Part shown: piece after piece, positions 39,281 to 48,305 of the stretch
Numbering within the stretch: position 1 is the stretch's first letter
Layout: every line of letters starts with the position of its first letter
DNA from: Neptuniibacter pectenicola
GTDB taxonomy: Bacteria > Pseudomonadota > Gammaproteobacteria > Pseudomonadales > Balneatricaceae
DNA: 64,000 bases
Reading direction: 5' to 3'
Assembly (NCBI RefSeq): GCF_001597735.1
Contig: NZ_LUTS01000001.1
Coordinates: 496,001 to 560,000, forward strand
Made by a program: the position numbers and the translations under genes
The notes under the pieces: generated by a model
The model's database searches: none
The model's input: only the letters and a program-made list of their open reading frames with translations
What the model was told of the DNA's origin: nothing

Positions 39281-40732
39281 ATGTTTGACAAAACCCTCGC
39301 CGAATTAGCCGCAGGGCTAAAAACAGGCCAATTCAGCAGCGTTGAACTAACGCAAGCCTACCTTGCACGTATAAAGGCCGAAGATACAAAGTACAATAGC
39401 TTTATCTCAGTCACCGATGACCTAGCGCTTGAGCAAGCCGCAGCAGCGGATAGTCTCATCGCGGCAGGCGACGCAGGCACCTTTACCGGCCTACCCATCG
39501 CCCACAAAGATATTTTTTGTACTCAAGGCGTTCGCACCAGTTGCGCATCCAAAATGCTGGATAACTTTATCTCCCCTTATAACGCAACAGTGGTCGATAA
39601 GTTCAATCAAGCCGGTGCCGTAACGTTAGGCAAAACCAACATGGATGAGTTCGCTATGGGCTCCTCCAATGAAAGCAGCTTTTACGGTCCCTGCAAAAAC
39701 CCTTGGAATACCGATTGCGTACCAGGTGGATCATCAGGTGGATCGGCAGCAGCCGTCTCAGCCCAATTAACACCCGCAGCGACAGGCTCTGATACCGGCG
39801 GTTCAATTCGTCAGCCGGCAGCCCTTTGCGGCATTACCGGCTTAAAGCCCACATACGGCCGCGTTTCACGTTACGGCATGATCGCCTTTGCATCATCATT
39901 GGACCAAGGTGGCCCAATGACCAAAACAGCGGAAGATGCCGCCCTGATGTTAAATGTCATGGCAGGCTTTGATAAACGCGACTCTACGTCAGCAGATCGC
40001 GACGTGCCCGATTACACAGCCGACCTAACCAAACCCCTTGATGGTTTACGCATCGGCCTGCCTAAAGAGTTCTTCAGCGGTGATATCAACGCAGATATCG
40101 CAGCACAAACCCAAGCAGCCATCAAAGAGTTTGAAAAACTCGGCGCAACGGTTAAAGAAGTTAGCTTACCGAACACCGCGCTCTCTATCCCAGCGTACTA
40201 CATTATTGCGCCAGCAGAAGCGTCCTCAAACCTATCTCGCTTTGATGGTGTGCGTTACGGCTATCGCTGCGAAGACCCTGTAGACTTAGAAGATCTATAC
40301 AAGCGTTCACGGGGCGAAGGCTTTGGACCTGAAGTAAAACGCAGAATATTGGTGGGCGCTTACGCCCTATCTGAAGGCTTTTATGATGCTTATTACAATA
40401 AAGCTCAACAGATTCGTCGCCTTATTCGCGATGACTTTACCAAGGTGCTGAGTGAAGTCGACGTTATTATGGGCCCGACAACACCTCACCCTGCCTTTAA
40501 GATAGGCGAAAAATCATCTGACCCTGTCGCAATGTACATGGAAGATATTTTTACACTCTCTCTCAACCTAGCAGGCCTTCCGGGCATGTCTATCCCATGC
40601 GGCACCGTTGATGGTCTGCCCACTGGGTTACAAATCATTGGCGACTATTTTGCCGAACAAAAACTATTGAATGTTGCTCACCAGTTCCAACTAGCAACTG
40701 ATTGGCATAAACAGTCACCACAAGGCATCTGA
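39281..40732 (+). CDS. gatA: Asp-tRNA(Asn)/Glu-tRNA(Gln) amidotransferase subunit A
   Basis: GatA is the amidase subunit that releases ammonia from glutamine for transamidation of misacylated tRNA. The 483-residue amidase has the Ser-cisSer-Lys triad at Lys76 (HKDIF), Ser151 (GGSSGGS) and Ser175 ([10 protein letters not shown]). The [10 protein letters not shown] segment near the end is conserved. It lies 57 bases after gatC and 13 before gatB. Confidence 0.98.
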   Translation: MFDKTLAELAAGLKTGQFSSVELTQAYLARIKAEDTKYNSFISVTDDLALEQAAAADSLIAAGDAGTFTGLPIAHKDIFCTQGVRTSCASKMLDNFISPYNATVVDKFNQAGAVTLGKTNMDEFAMGSSNESSFYGPCKNPWNTDCVPGGSSGGSAAAVSAQLTPAATGSDTGGSIRQPAALCGITGLKPTYGRVSRYGMIAFASSLDQGGPMTKTAEDAALMLNVMAGFDKRDSTSADRDVPDYTADLTKPLDGLRIGLPKEFFSGDINADIAAQTQAAIKEFEKLGATVKEVSLPNTALSIPAYYIIAPAEASSNLSRFDGVRYGYRCEDPVDLEDLYKRSRGEGFGPEVKRRILVGAYALSEGFYDAYYNKAQQIRRLIRDDFTKVLSEVDVIMGPTTPHPAFKIGEKSSDPVAMYMEDIFTLSLNLAGLPGMSIPCGTVDGLPTGLQIIGDYFAEQKLLNVAHQFQLATDWHKQSPQGI

Positions 40733-40745
40733 GAGGTTAATTATT

Positions 40746-42200
40746 ATGGAATGGGAAGCGGTAATCGGGCTAGAAATTCACGCCCAACTAGCCACAAAAT
40801 CCAAAATCTTTTCCGGTGCCAGCACAGCGTTTGGCGCCGAACCTAATACACAAGCGTGCGCGGTCGATCTTGCATTACCCGGCACTCTCCCTGCATTTAA
40901 TGAAGAAGCATTAAGAATGGCCGTAAAGTTTGGCCTCGCCGTTGATGCTGAGATTGGGCGAAAATCAGTCTTTGATCGCAAAAACTATTTTTATCCCGAC
41001 CTTCCTAAGGGCTATCAAACCAGCCAACTGTTTCACCCTATTGTCGGTATTGGTCACATTGATATCACATTAGAAGATGGCACAACAAAGCGCATTGGCG
41101 TAACACGTGCCCACTTAGAGGAAGATGCGGGTAAATCACTGCACGACGAGTTCCCCGGCATGACAGGGATCGACCTTAACCGTGCAGGCACACCGCTATT
41201 AGAGATTGTATCTGAACCGGATATGCGCAGCGCGGAAGAAGCAGTCGCCTACGTTCGCAAAGTGCACTCACTTGTTACAAGCCTTGGCATCTGTGACGGC
41301 AACATGTCTGAAGGCTCATTCCGTTGTGACTGTAACGTTTCAGTACGTCCTAAAGGACAGGAAGAGTACGGCACGCGCACCGAAACTAAAAACATCAACT
41401 CATTCCGCTTTATTGAGAAGGCCATTGTTGGTGAAATTGAGCGCCAAATTGATCTCATCGAAGACGGCGGCCGCGTAATACAAGCAACACGCCTGTATGA
41501 TGCTGACAAAAATGAGACGCGCTCTATGCGCTCGAAGGAGGAAGCAAACGACTATCGCTACTTCCCCTGTCCAGACCTCTTACCTATCGTCATTGATGAT
41601 GATTATATCGATGCGATACGTCAAACCTTGCCCGAGTTACCTGATGCGCGCAAAGCACGCTTCATTGAGGAGTATAAACTCAGCGAATATGACGCCATGG
41701 TTCTGTCTGCAGATCATAATATGGCAGCTTACTTCGAGGTTATTGCAAAAACGGCCAAAGATGCAAAACTTGCAGCAAACTGGGTCATGGGCGAGCTATC
41801 CAAGCTCCTAAACCAGCACGATATAGATATCACCAACAGCCCGGTTAGCGCAGAACAGCTAGGCGGTTTATTGATGCGCATAAAAGACGATACTATTTCA
41901 GGCAAAATTGCCAAGCAAGTATTTGAAGTAATGTGGTCAGAAGGTGGAAGCGCCGATGAGATCATCGAATCAAAAGGCCTTAAGCAAGTTACAGACAGCG
42001 GCGCAATAGAGCAGATTGTTGATGAGGTCATCGCCAACAATACACCACAAGTTGAGCAATATGTTAACGCTGAACCTGATAAACGCGGCAAGATGATCGG
42101 CTTCTTCATGGGGCAAGTAATGAAAGCATCTCAAGGTAAAGCGAACCCAGGCCAAGTACAAGGTGTACTTAAGCAAAAACTCGATGCACTGGTAAACTAA
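40746..42200 (+). CDS. gatB: Asp-tRNA(Asn)/Glu-tRNA(Gln) amidotransferase subunit B
   Basis: GatB phosphorylates and amidates the misacylated tRNA. The 484 residues begin [15 protein letters not shown], with [13 protein letters not shown] and [18 protein letters not shown] typical of the kinase core. A helical and YqeY-like tail (about 330-484) binds tRNA. A strong terminator ends the operon. Presence of GatCAB suggests indirect synthesis of Asn-tRNA or Gln-tRNA in this organism. Confidence 0.98.
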   Translation: MEWEAVIGLEIHAQLATKSKIFSGASTAFGAEPNTQACAVDLALPGTLPAFNEEALRMAVKFGLAVDAEIGRKSVFDRKNYFYPDLPKGYQTSQLFHPIVGIGHIDITLEDGTTKRIGVTRAHLEEDAGKSLHDEFPGMTGIDLNRAGTPLLEIVSEPDMRSAEEAVAYVRKVHSLVTSLGICDGNMSEGSFRCDCNVSVRPKGQEEYGTRTETKNINSFRFIEKAIVGEIERQIDLIEDGGRVIQATRLYDADKNETRSMRSKEEANDYRYFPCPDLLPIVIDDDYIDAIRQTLPELPDARKARFIEEYKLSEYDAMVLSADHNMAAYFEVIAKTAKDAKLAANWVMGELSKLLNQHDIDITNSPVSAEQLGGLLMRIKDDTISGKIAKQVFEVMWSEGGSADEIIESKGLKQVTDSGAIEQIVDEVIANNTPQVEQYVNAEPDKRGKMIGFFMGQVMKASQGKANPGQVQGVLKQKLDALVN

Positions 42201-42214
42201 CGCTTCAGCAACCA

Positions 42215-42245
42215 CAAAAAAAACCGCGACTATCGCGGTTTTTTT
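42215..42245 (+). terminator. Terminator of gatCAB
   Basis: AAACCGCGA (42221-42229) and TCGCGGTTT (42233-42241) pair around CTA and are followed by T. Preceding A's would pair with the T tract. Confidence 0.93.
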
Positions 42246-42261
42246 ATCGTTAAAAATTACA

Positions 42262-42289
42262 TAAAAAAAGCCCGTCAAATGACGGGCTT
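42262..42289 (-). terminator. Terminator of the TorF-family gene
   Basis: AAGCCCGTCA (42268-42277) and TGACGGGCTT (42280-42289) form a perfect ten-base-pair stem with a two-base gap. On the minus strand a T run follows. It lies 35 bases after the stop of the outer membrane protein gene. Confidence 0.92.
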
Positions 42290-42324
42290 AATACTAGTAT
42301 GTAACATCAAACAAGGATCAAAAC

Positions 42325-42954
42325 TTAGAAGTCGAAAGACTTACTAATGTAGAAGCTGATTGTTTCTTCACTACCGATCTGGCTATCAGGATCGATATAA
42401 GCAACGCCCATATCTAGACCTTCATAAGTAGCGCCATAACCGATTTCCCAGTAGTCGCCATCGTAATCGTTACCAAATGAACCGTATGTAAGGTAAGCAC
42501 CTTCGTATTCACCAGTAAGCGCTAAAAACGTATAGTCTTGCTCAGGTGTGCCACCAGACGTATCTTCAGTACCAACTGTATACTCTAGGCTTACAGGACC
42601 GTAACCAAGGTTAAAGTTGATCTCATGAAAATCAGTCGCGCCATCTTCGGTATATAGGAAACCGGTATAACCAACATAGTAAGAGAAGTCTTCAACTTCA
42701 CCAGCATAACCACCGTAAACATCAACCTCTAGCTCACCATTGTTCAATGAAGCAGCCCACGTACCTACAGAGATACCGTTTTCTGCGTCATAATCCAGGC
42801 CACCCATCATGCTTGCGCCGTTAACGCCCTGATCAGTACCACGGAAGTAGTAATCGCTCATTGCGCCGATGTTAGCAGACAGACCAGCTTCAGCCATAAC
42901 AGAAGCAGATAAAAGACCTGCAGCAATCAAGGTTTTCATAGTAGATTTCATCAT
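42325..42954 (-). CDS. TorF family putative outer membrane protein
   Basis: The 209-residue protein has a signal peptide (about residues 1-23, ending VMAEA). It then has a glycine- and tyrosine-rich beta-barrel-like sequence ending in phenylalanine (KSFDF), as in outer membrane proteins. The pattern NIGAMSDYYFRGTDQG is the signature of the TorF/TIGR02001 family of putative porins. No ligand is known. AGGGGG lies eight bases before the ATG. The 270 bases between it and msrA hold no further gene that I can support. Confidence 0.85.
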   Translation of the reverse strand: MMKSTMKTLIAAGLLSASVMAEAGLSANIGAMSDYYFRGTDQGVNGASMMGGLDYDAENGISVGTWAASLNNGELEVDVYGGYAGEVEDFSYYVGYTGFLYTEDGATDFHEINFNLGYGPVSLEYTVGTEDTSGGTPEQDYTFLALTGEYEGAYLTYGSFGNDYDGDYWEIGYGATYEGLDMGVAYIDPDSQIGSEETISFYISKSFDF

Positions 42955-43225
42955 TAATAATTCCCCCTAGGACAAAATGAAATTCTTTAATCTGCACTCA
43001 ATAAAGCACAGCGTGTGCCAATAAAAAAAAATGCTTTAAAAACAATATATTAACCAACAAAAGCCACAATATAACCAGATAAATAAGAGATCACTCAATC
43101 ACGGAGGCACCAATATAGCGCACAACGATTATTGCACTGCACCAAATATGAACTTTTTATTACTGAAATAATTAAAACAAATTAGAGTATTGTTAAGGCT
43201 TCGCCACCAATAGGAGGAATAGGAT

Positions 43226-43696
43226 ATGAAGATTGCAACATTCGCAGCGGGCTGTTTTTGGGGAGTAGAGCTACAGTTTTCCAAACTACCAGGGGTGGTA
43301 ACGACGGCCGTTGGCTATATGGGTGGCGATAACACTCACCCAACGTATCAAGACGTCTGTCGCGGCGATACAAATCATGCCGAGGTCGTGCAACTAGCGT
43401 TCAACCCAGAGGTGATAAGTTATGAGGCGTTATTAAAAGCGTTCTGGGCAGTCCACAACCCGACAACATTAAACCGTCAAGGGCCCGATGTGGGAACCCA
43501 ATACCGCTCCGCCATCTTTTACCATGATGATGAACAAAAAACCTTGGCTGAACTCAGTAAAACCCAGCTCGACAATAGCGGCGTGCTACCTGACAAAATT
43601 GTGACAAAGATAGTGCCCGCTGAGACTTTTTGGTCCGCTGAGGAGTACCATCAAAAATACTTAGAGAAACGGGGTATGGGAGGTTGTGGCATCTAA
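43226..43696 (+). CDS. msrA: Peptide-methionine (S)-S-oxide reductase
   Basis: MsrA repairs methionine-S-sulfoxide in proteins using thioredoxin. The 156 residues are a short cytoplasmic form, with the catalytic cysteine at residue 10 in AAGCFWGVE. A probable resolving cysteine lies in the C-terminal GMGGCGI. GYMGGDNTHPTYQDV and THAEVV-like NHAEVV are conserved. GGAGGA precedes the ATG. It is a single gene. Confidence 0.95.
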   Translation: MKIATFAAGCFWGVELQFSKLPGVVTTAVGYMGGDNTHPTYQDVCRGDTNHAEVVQLAFNPEVISYEALLKAFWAVHNPTTLNRQGPDVGTQYRSAIFYHDDEQKTLAELSKTQLDNSGVLPDKIVTKIVPAETFWSAEEYHQKYLEKRGMGGCGI

Positions 43697-43731
43697 TAGC
43701 AAGACGTAGGCAAAATCGCCTATTCCTTAAG

Positions 43732-43771
43732 GGCAATGTTTAGATGGCCAAGGCCGTCTAAACCGATTGCC
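43732..43771. repeat. Long inverted repeat downstream of msrA
   Basis: The left arm GGCAAT-GTTTAGATGGCC and right arm GGCCGTCTAAAC-CG-ATTGCC flank two bases, giving an 18-base-pair stem with one G-T pair and a two-base bulge. No T tract follows on either strand, so it is not a standard terminator. The interval 43772-43931 contains no other feature that I can support. Confidence 0.6.
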
Positions 43772-43931
43772 TAACAATAGCAACCGAGCCGCTCATCATA
43801 AGAAACTTACTAGGGATCAATTTAATCGGTAGGTAGGTGAAATACGCCCTTTGACTGAGCAGAACACGGGAATCCTCTTAGCGCAAATAACAAAAAGCAT
43901 ATACACAGTGACAACGTAAAGCGATGTCCAC

Positions 43932-44030
43932 CTAGCTCAAGACAAATAAAAACATCAATCCCAATAACCCAGCACCCGCTAGTGCGATTAATGGAAACTC
44001 AACACTGGCTTTTACAGTACGCGCATTCAC
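43932..44030 (-). CDS. Candidate 32-residue single-span membrane peptide
   Basis: This short frame is below usual gene-calling limits. The start is a GTG (44030-44028) with a perfect AAGGAGGT five bases upstream; the stop is TAG at 43934-43932. The peptide has a short polar N-terminus (MNARTVKASVE) and then a continuous hydrophobic segment of about 20 residues (from FPLIALAGAG to the end), as in small bitopic membrane peptides. A well-spaced sigma-70 promoter with a Fur-like box lies directly upstream. I do not recognise it. Confidence comes from the combination of promoter, operator, ribosome binding site and membrane helix. Confidence 0.6.
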   Translation of the reverse strand: MNARTVKASVEFPLIALAGAGLLGLMFLFVLS

Positions 44031-44059
44031 AGTAACCTCCTTAAAAACATAAATATTAA

Positions 44060-44096
44060 TGAGAACCATTATCAACAATATTGAGCCAAATGTAAA
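44060..44096 (-). promoter_or_regulatory. Fur-regulated promoter of the small membrane peptide
   Basis: On the minus strand TTTACA (44096-44091) and GATAAT (44073-44068) are 17 bases apart. A 7-1-7 Fur-like box at 44060-44074 (TGAGAACCATTATCA) matches the consensus at 12 of 14 positions and covers the -10. It lies 30 bases before the GTG start. A Fur dimer here would block RNA polymerase. Confidence 0.6.
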
Positions 44097-44131
44097 TAAT
44101 TCTTATTAAGAAATAAATAACTGATTTCCTA

Positions 44132-44160
44132 TCAACGCTTTTTGAAATTCTCTGTATAAT
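44132..44160 (+). promoter_or_regulatory. Candidate promoter for the aldolase/dehydratase pair
   Basis: A perfect TATAAT (44155-44160) is preceded 17 bases earlier by the poor -35 TCAACG. It is 60 bases before the class II aldolase start. An activator may be needed because the -35 is weak. Confidence 0.35.
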
Positions 44161-44220
44161 TCCTGCTCTCTCCATTTTAAAAAGCTGAATAGCCCGGCAT
44201 AAACAACTCTAGGGGGCATA

Positions 44221-44988
44221 ATGTTTAAAGCACCTACATTAGATCTTAAAAACGCAGTATCGTCAGAAGAGTGGGAAGCTCGAGTAGACTTGGCTGCATG
44301 CTACCGCTTAGTAGAAGCATTCGGCTGGGACGATCTGATTTACACCCATATCTCCGCAAAAGTCCCTAATACGGATCACTATCTAGTGAATGCATTTGGC
44401 CTGAGCTTTGATGAGGTCACCGCCTCCAATCTCGTTAAGGTAGACCTAGCCGGCAATATACTAGATGACACCCCTTTTGATATTAATCCGGCGGGCTTTA
44501 CAATCCACAGTGCAGTACATGAAGTGCGTCACGATGCCCATTGTGTCATTCACCTCCATACAAACGAAACCATTGCCGTTTCGACACTCGAAGAAGGTCT
44601 ATTGCCGCTATCCCAGTATTCCTGCTTCTCTCTTTCATCACTAGGGCACCATAGCTATGAAGGCTTAGCGGTAAACCCTGAAGAGAAAAAGCGCCTACAG
44701 GACGATATAGGGAGCCACAACCACTTATTACTACCTAACCATGGTGCGCTCACTGTCGGACCAACCGTCGGCGATGCTTTTATGCGCATGTATGACCTAC
44801 AACGGGCATGTGAAATACAGTTAATGATCCAAGCCACCGGTGCAAAAGCCATTCCTATTGCGGCTAACATCGTTGAAGGTATATCAAAACAAGCCAATGT
44901 TGTTCATTCAGGTTCAACCGGCGGACAGAAATCGTGGCCCGCAATGTTGCGCAAGGCCTATCGACTGGATCCCGCATTCGCATCGTAA
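44221..44988 (+). CDS. Class II aldolase/adducin family protein
   Basis: The 255-residue protein is a zinc-dependent class II aldolase/adducin fold (about residues 20-210). The phosphate- or carboxylate-binding and metal-binding patterns are WDDLIYTHISAKVP, GFTIHSAVHEVRHDAHCVIHLHTNET and LPNHGALTVG. The histidines in HLHT and NHG probably hold the metal. The substrate is not determined. Its neighbour is an enolase-superfamily dehydratase 57 bases downstream. Together they suggest breakdown of a sugar acid, with the aldolase cleaving a 2-keto-3-deoxy product, but that is inference. Confidence 0.85.
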   Translation: MFKAPTLDLKNAVSSEEWEARVDLAACYRLVEAFGWDDLIYTHISAKVPNTDHYLVNAFGLSFDEVTASNLVKVDLAGNILDDTPFDINPAGFTIHSAVHEVRHDAHCVIHLHTNETIAVSTLEEGLLPLSQYSCFSLSSLGHHSYEGLAVNPEEKKRLQDDIGSHNHLLLPNHGALTVGPTVGDAFMRMYDLQRACEIQLMIQATGAKAIPIAANIVEGISKQANVVHSGSTGGQKSWPAMLRKAYRLDPAFAS

Positions 44989-45045
44989 GTTAGCATAATA
45001 AATACAGACAACGATCCTCCTTGGATTGGTTAAAAAGGTTACCTA

Positions 45046-46221
45046 ATGAAAATTAATCGCGTAGAAATTTTTGATATCCACTGTCCTGACCGCCCTGTAT
45101 GGAACCCTGTTTTTATTCGTATTCATACCGATGAAGGCATTAGTGGCGTAGGTGAAGCGGGTTTAGCATATGACCTCGGTCACAGCGCCGCCGCCCATAT
45201 GATAAAAGAGTTTGCCGAAGAGATGTTGATCGGACGCGACCCCTTTCAAACCGAAGATCTATGGAACTTAATGCTACGCGGTAGTTTTTGGGGACTCGGT
45301 GGCGGACCGATTATCTATTCTGCCATGAGCGCAATAGATACCGCTCTTTGGGATATTAAAGGGAAAGCCCTTGGCGTTCCGGTTTATCAACTATTGGGCG
45401 GCAAAGTAAATGATAAGCTACGCACGTATGCCAGCCAGTTACAGTTTGACTGGGATGAGGAGTTCGCACGTTTAACCGATCCAGAAGATTATGCCAAAGC
45501 CGCTGAGAAAGCGTTGGCTGACGGTTATGATGCGGTTAAAGTCGACCCCATTATGTACGATGCAAAAGGGGAAACCCATTTCGACCGCACTAAGCTATTC
45601 AGTCATCAAGATATGAAAATGTTCCGCGACCGCCTGATGGCGATACGCGAAGTCATGGGAGATGATGGCGATATTATTTTTGAATGCCACAGCCTACCTG
45701 GCGCATCAACGGCGATCCAATTAGGTGAAATCGTTGAAGAAGCCCGCTGCATGTATTTTGAAGAACCCGTTAATTACTTAAACTCAGAACTTCATAAACG
45801 GGTTGCCGACAAGGTAAATGTCCCTATCGCAGGCGGCGAACGTTTATATAATCGCTGGGGTGTCCGCCCTTACTTAGAAGACCAAAGTGTCGATGTATTA
45901 CAGCCGGATATCGGTTTATGTGGCGGTTTTACTGAAACGAAAAAAGTATGTGATTATGCTGATGTCTATGACGTGCGCATTCAAGCACATGTATGCGGCG
46001 GCCCCGTAGCGACAGCGGCTTCACTGCACCTGGAAACAGCCATTCCAAACTTCTTAATCCATGAACACCACACCTATGCCATTAAGAAATGGAACCGTGA
46101 ACTATGTATTCAGGATCCTCAACCTGTAGACGGTTTCTTCCAGGTATCAGAAGCACCGGGGATAGGTATTGAGCTTAACGATGAGATAGTGATGCGTTCG
46201 CCGAGAATGGAAATTAAGTAA
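45046..46221 (+). CDS. Enolase-superfamily sugar acid dehydratase (mandelate racemase/GalD-like)
   Basis: The 391-residue protein belongs to the mandelate racemase subgroup. An N-terminal capping domain is followed by a modified TIM barrel. The three metal ligands are visible as Glu213 (FECH), Glu239 (FEEP) and Glu265 (GGERL). His215 and His315 (QAHVCGGP) match the acid/base histidines of galactonate dehydratase. The usual Lys-x-Lys motif is KVD at residues 165-167. This pattern supports an acid-sugar dehydratase; the particular sugar is open. It follows the aldolase gene and ends at a bidirectional terminator. Confidence 0.88.
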   Translation: MKINRVEIFDIHCPDRPVWNPVFIRIHTDEGISGVGEAGLAYDLGHSAAAHMIKEFAEEMLIGRDPFQTEDLWNLMLRGSFWGLGGGPIIYSAMSAIDTALWDIKGKALGVPVYQLLGGKVNDKLRTYASQLQFDWDEEFARLTDPEDYAKAAEKALADGYDAVKVDPIMYDAKGETHFDRTKLFSHQDMKMFRDRLMAIREVMGDDGDIIFECHSLPGASTAIQLGEIVEEARCMYFEEPVNYLNSELHKRVADKVNVPIAGGERLYNRWGVRPYLEDQSVDVLQPDIGLCGGFTETKKVCDYADVYDVRIQAHVCGGPVATAASLHLETAIPNFLIHEHHTYAIKKWNRELCIQDPQPVDGFFQVSEAPGIGIELNDEIVMRSPRMEIK

Positions 46222-46232
46222 GCCATTTACGT

Positions 46233-46279
46233 GTAATAAAAAAGGCTCGGCGCCATGTGCTCCGAGCCTTTTTTATTAC
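46233..46279. terminator. Bidirectional terminator between the two catabolic gene pairs
   Basis: Arms GTAATAAAAAAGGCTCGG (46233-46250) and CCGAGCCTTTTTTATTAC (46262-46279) are perfectly complementary over 18 bases. The A and T runs within the stem make it active in both directions. Confidence 0.95.
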
Positions 46280-46288
46280 CTATTCTGT

Positions 46289-47134
46289 TTAGGAAAACTG
46301 ATAGATACGCTTCGCATTTTTATAAACCAGCATCTCTTTCTCGCGCGGGCTCCAATCCATCTCATTGAGATAGCGGGACCATACCTCCGCGTAACTGCAT
46401 GCCATCTCGGAAACGGGAAAGTTACTCGCTAACATGACACGGGGTAGCCCAAACTGGCCAATCAAAAAGCTCACCATAGGCTTAATTTCATCAAGGCTCC
46501 ACGCCGCATCAAACATCTCCCAACCTGAGCATTTGATAGCACATTCAGGGTGCTGAGCTAATCGCATAATCCCGTTCATCCAATGCTCTGACAGTTGAGC
46601 CGCGGAGCCACAGTGATTAACAACAACCTTAAGCCTAGGTAACGATAACAAGACCTGATTCAAAGCATCCGCCGCAGAGGGAACCGCTAAAGGGAGCTGC
46701 GCTTCAAACATTAATCCTTGCTCAGACAGCAACCTTAAATGCTGGCGCACTAACTCGTTTGCTAAAATAGCACCTGCATTTTCATCCAGAATATAACGTA
46801 TACCTACCAACGAGCTAAACGCAGTCAAACGGGCAAGTTGCGCAGGAAAATCGGTCGAGGTTAGATCAGCGAAAGCCACGCTTTTAAAGGGTAGCTGACA
46901 ATGGCGCTCTAACCATGCCAGCTCGCGCCAAGGTGACTCGTTATCAAAGCCTGCCTCAATATGCACAAAACCGGCTAACGCGGCGGAAGTCTCCAGCACT
47001 AAATCCGCTTCAGAAAAATCACGTCTAATCTTTGCTTTATCGGGCCAATGGGGCGCATGCACCTCCTTCAGCCAGTCATAACGCCCCTGCTGCAAATCGA
47101 TCAAATGAATATGAGGATCTATCACTCTAAGCAT
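46289..47134 (-). CDS. Amidohydrolase family protein, probable sugar lactonase
   Basis: The 281-residue TIM-barrel hydrolase (amidohydrolase 2 family) has the N-terminal metal motif DPHIHLIDLQQGRYDWL (His8, His10). Later motifs are VVNHCGSAA, CSGWEMFD and the aspartate or equivalent near LASNFPVSE. The sequence is closest in pattern to L-fuconolactonase-type enzymes, which open aldonolactones. With the dehydratase and SDR nearby this suits a non-phosphorylative sugar-acid pathway. The substrate is inferred. It lies 27 bases after the SDR gene. Confidence 0.82.
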   Translation of the reverse strand: MLRVIDPHIHLIDLQQGRYDWLKEVHAPHWPDKAKIRRDFSEADLVLETSAALAGFVHIEAGFDNESPWRELAWLERHCQLPFKSVAFADLTSTDFPAQLARLTAFSSLVGIRYILDENAGAILANELVRQHLRLLSEQGLMFEAQLPLAVPSAADALNQVLLSLPRLKVVVNHCGSAAQLSEHWMNGIMRLAQHPECAIKCSGWEMFDAAWSLDEIKPMVSFLIGQFGLPRVMLASNFPVSEMACSYAEVWSRYLNEMDWSPREKEMLVYKNAKRIYQFS

Positions 47135-47161
47135 AACCCCCTCCTAAACTAATGATCGGCT

Positions 47162-47902
47162 TCACTGTGTCGTATATCCGCCATCGATGACCTGCAAACT
47201 ACCGGTAATAAACTTAGCCTCATCGCTCGCAATAAAAGCGATCAATGCAGCAACCTCTTCAGGCTGACCAATGCGACCTATAGGCTGAAGAGCCGCTTCG
47301 TCAGCATGGACAGTAGCCGCATCAGCCCCCGTGCGCTGGCAGTAACGATCAATAGCTTGATGATACAACGGGGTTTCAATCGTGCCAGGACAAACAATGT
47401 TCGCCCGAACACCATAAGCGGCATAATCTAACGCGGTGGTTTTAGCCATCGAGGCTAACGCAGCCTTACTCATGTTATAAACAAAGGCGTTCTTTTTAGC
47501 GACGAGAGACTGATCAGATCCGACAAGCACAATCGAACCAGAGCGCTGTGCTTTCATCATTGGCAGCACGGCTTTGAGTAGATAGAAGGCACCTTTTACA
47601 TTAATACCCATCACACGCTCAAACTCGGTATCTGACGTCCCCTCAAGAGTTGCCGAAAAATGTACGCCAGCATTAGAGACTAGCACATCAATGCGGCCTA
47701 CCCTTGCTTTTATCTGCGCAACCGCGCGGGTCACTTGATCACTCGCTGAAACATCACATTGAATATATGTAGACAGATCTTCGACCACATCAGTTGGTTT
47801 CAAATCAAGATTAAACACCTGATAACCTTGCTCTAAAAACCTCTCGACAACCGCTCGGCCTATACCAAAGGAACCACCGGTAATCACACAGACTCTACTC
47901 AT
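47162..47902 (-). CDS. Short-chain dehydrogenase/reductase
   Basis: The 246-residue classical SDR has the NAD-binding TGGSFGIG (8-15), an acidic residue after the second strand (NLDLKP) that favours NAD, NAG in LVSNAGVH, the catalytic serine in VGSDQS and Tyr-x3-Lys in YNMSK. The C-terminal NIVCPGTIETPLY and GSLQVIDGGYTTQ are standard. It resembles 2-keto-3-deoxy-L-fuconate dehydrogenases, in line with the lactonase next to it. Specificity is inferred from context. It follows acpS by 25 bases on the same strand. Confidence 0.85.
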   Translation of the reverse strand: MSRVCVITGGSFGIGRAVVERFLEQGYQVFNLDLKPTDVVEDLSTYIQCDVSASDQVTRAVAQIKARVGRIDVLVSNAGVHFSATLEGTSDTEFERVMGINVKGAFYLLKAVLPMMKAQRSGSIVLVGSDQSLVAKKNAFVYNMSKAALASMAKTTALDYAAYGVRANIVCPGTIETPLYHQAIDRYCQRTGADAATVHADEAALQPIGRIGQPEEVAALIAFIASDEAKFITGSLQVIDGGYTTQ

Positions 47903-47927
47903 GTAGCTATTCCTCTATACCGTCGAA

Positions 47928-48305
47928 TTACAGGCCTTCAGCCACCGCAAAGGCAACAATATACTCTTTCTCATCACTGTAGCTAAGCTGGATATTTTCA
48001 ACGTTTAACGTCATCGCCCGCTCAGCCGCACCGGCGCTTAAAGCAACCAACGGCCGTCCCCACTCATCTTTAGCAATCTCAATATGCTGCCAACTGACGC
48101 CACGCCCGATCCCCGTCCCTAATGCTTTTGAGACCGCTTCTTTAGCCGCAAAATGTTTAGCCAAAAACAACCCAGGATCATTCGCAGCAGTACAGCACTC
48201 AAGCTCTTTTGGGGTCAGAATTCTCTCCGCAAGCTTAGGGGTATTCTCCCACGCTTTTCGTAAGCGGCTGATCTGGAGAATATCAGTACCTATACCCGCG
48301 ATCAT
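47928..48305 (-). CDS. acpS: Holo-[acyl-carrier-protein] synthase
   Basis: AcpS transfers 4'-phosphopantetheine from CoA to acyl carrier protein. The 125 residues carry the magnesium site in [12 protein letters not shown] and [17 protein letters not shown]. It is the usual last gene of rnc-era-recO-pdxJ-acpS and overlaps pdxJ by four bases. Confidence 0.96.
   Translation of the reverse strand: MIAGIGTDILQISRLRKAWENTPKLAERILTPKELECCTAANDPGLFLAKHFAAKEAVSKALGTGIGRGVSWQHIEIAKDEWGRPLVALSAGAAERAMTLNVENIQLSYSDEKEYIVAFAVAEGL

Noticed and set aside
43772-43931. A 16-codon frame on the minus strand after a GAGG-like sequence
   Set aside because: Too short, with no promoter or conserved feature; kept as non-coding.
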